A DNA stretch of 64,000 nt, from contig JAFDZT010000007.1 in the NCBI GenBank assembly GCA_018266735.1, positions 186,001 through 250,000 on the forward strand. Reading direction: 5' to 3'. The translations under genes were made by a program, and so were the position numbers. Positions 63,458 to 64,000 of the stretch are shown here, piece after piece. Source of the stretch: Bacteroidota bacterium (GTDB lineage Bacteria; Bacteroidota; Ignavibacteria; Kapaibacteriales; Kapaibacteriaceae). Below the pieces are notes generated by a model that searched no databases, was not told the origin of the DNA, and saw nothing but the letters and a program-made list of their open reading frames with translations. Numbering within the stretch: the first letter of the stretch is position 1; the number at the start of each line of letters is the position of its first letter.

Positions 63458-64000
63458 ATGGTTAAGATGGTTAAGTCAGAAAGACAACAGGTTCCGAATT
63501 CCGGAATGGAGGGGTGCGGGGAGGAAAACCAAAACCCGTACCCACCGGATCGCGCTTCCTCCCCGTCCGCCCACCTTGGCACGAGCTCGGAGCAAACCGG
63601 CCTGCCTGAGCCGGACAACGAGGGCGCACCACCGACCCAAGCGGGATCCTCGCAGATGCGCCTTGCCATCGAGGGCGTACCCCGTGAGCCGATCGGCCAC
63701 TGGCGAGCGCTCATGGACCTGCAGGTGGCCGACTGGAAGCCGAACGGGCAGTACACGCCGGAGGGCAACCCCATGCCGCTCGGCACTCCGGCGCCGGCAG
63801 CCGCTCCGGGAGCTACTGCGGCCGCAAAGCCGGCCGTGCTCAACATCCGCGAGATCATCCGCTCGATCGACGGTTGGGTGTGGCCGCTGAAGAACACTCC
63901 CGGGACGTTGCGCGCTCTGCCTCGAGGGACGGTCGACTTCCTCCGGAGGACGCTTGCCGAGTTCGACCGTGAGACGCTCGTTGGTCTCGCGCTGAGCCTC
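63458..64000 (+). CDS. Unknown protein, runs off the window end
   Basis: An open frame from ATG 63458 (or 63467, 63656) with no stop before 64000, at least 181 residues. It begins MVKMVKSERQQV, inside a 9-bp tandem repeat. It continues with a Pro/Ser-rich section and a better-ordered part (MRLAIEGVPREPIGHWRAL from 63656, then WVWPLKNTPGTLRALP). Codon use is GC-rich and protein-like throughout. No family recognised; DNA-binding or structural phage roles are both possible. Confidence 0.6.
   Translation, partial: MVKMVKSERQQVPNSGMEGCGEENQNPYPPDRASSPSAHLGTSSEQTGLPEPDNEGAPPTQAGSSQMRLAIEGVPREPIGHWRALMDLQVADWKPNGQYTPEGNPMPLGTPAPAAAPGATAAAKPAVLNIREIIRSIDGWVWPLKNTPGTLRALPRGTVDFLRRTLAEFDRETLVGLALSL

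Larger units (their letters stand above)
52335..64000. mobile_element. Integrated mobile element at tRNA-Lys (right end beyond window)
   Basis: From the tRNA-Lys 3' end onward the gene content changes from housekeeping genes to an integrase, CI-like regulators, small overlapping unknown genes and a replication-like module. The first 4 kb is visibly AT-rich against GC-rich flanks. The integrase, usually beside the att site, lies about 4.8 kb inside, with two cargo modules between. No direct repeat of the tRNA 3' end could be found within the window, so the right boundary is not seen. Confidence 0.75.

Noticed and set aside
52335-64000. Prophage with structural genes
   Set aside because: No terminase, portal, capsid, tail or lysis genes are seen. 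Only the control and replication-like part is present, so the element type is left open.
52335-64000. Right attachment site
   Set aside because: I looked for a repeat of the tRNA-Lys 3' end in the intergenic stretches and found none in the window.

Overview
The window is about 64 kb of a bacterial chromosome of moderately high GC, carrying mostly housekeeping genes, with the left part of an integrated mobile element at its right end (about 52.3-64 kb). Several features point to the FCB group (Bacteroidota, Chlorobiota, Ignavibacteria or Kapabacteria). Bacteroidota-type -7 boxes (TAnnTTTG) precede both tRNA genes. Secreted proteins carry C-terminal domains resembling type IX secretion (T9SS) signals. 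There is a type III glutamine synthetase, a Tat-targeted DUF1501/DUF1800 pair, and a DksA-like protein with a long Ala/Lys-rich arm. A Kapabacteria-like or Ignavibacteria-like organism is my best guess from recall; no 16S or marker search could be run.

Left to right, 1-4970 is a tightly overlapping + strand set: a TPR protein, a secreted protein with 13 GNDxY repeats plus HEAT repeats, and the ribosome-quality-control factor RqcH. Then come speA (minus) and a Fur-family regulator overlapping topA (plus). Two large secreted Ig/PKD-type proteins, one a predicted metzincin protease, are divergently arranged at 9878-15794. Next are glnN with an Lrp/AsnC regulator, mtgA, and a minus-strand run (ileS, a histone H1-like gene, a DksA-like gene, lspA, rluD). 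The H1-like gene and the DksA-like gene may be joined by a -1 frameshift at a run of ten A's. A sensor kinase sits upstream of ileS.

From 27 to 37.6 kb is a + strand run: murI, two oligopeptide ABC permeases, holA, an NTF2-like protein, proS, a PHP phosphoesterase, ribH, a secreted beta-propeller protein and a polytopic membrane protein, ending at tRNA-Leu(GAG) with a bidirectional terminator. From 37.8 to 50.3 kb lie envelope genes: a DUF4382 lipoprotein, a Tat-targeted FAD oxidase, DUF1501, DUF1800, two OmpA-family porin-like proteins, a LysE-family exporter, an APC permease and a beta-barrel protein. dxs and tRNA-Lys(UUU) close the core part.

Directly after tRNA-Lys the sequence becomes AT-rich and foreign-looking. 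This accessory stretch has two compact modules. One is an XRE regulator, an ImmA/IrrE-type metalloprotease, a beta-family (sce7725-like) protein, an sce7726-like protein and a 59-residue basic protein. The other is two small membrane proteins followed by a SecB-like chaperone. A tyrosine integrase, three related CI-like HTH proteins, a run of small overlapping genes, a replication-initiator-like winged-helix protein and a helically phased iteron-like array follow. No phage structural or conjugation genes and no second att site are visible before the window ends, so the element could be a prophage, a phage-plasmid or another integrative element. The two cargo modules are the best candidates here for an undescribed system, probably in defence or stress response; that role is inferred from position and gene families only.
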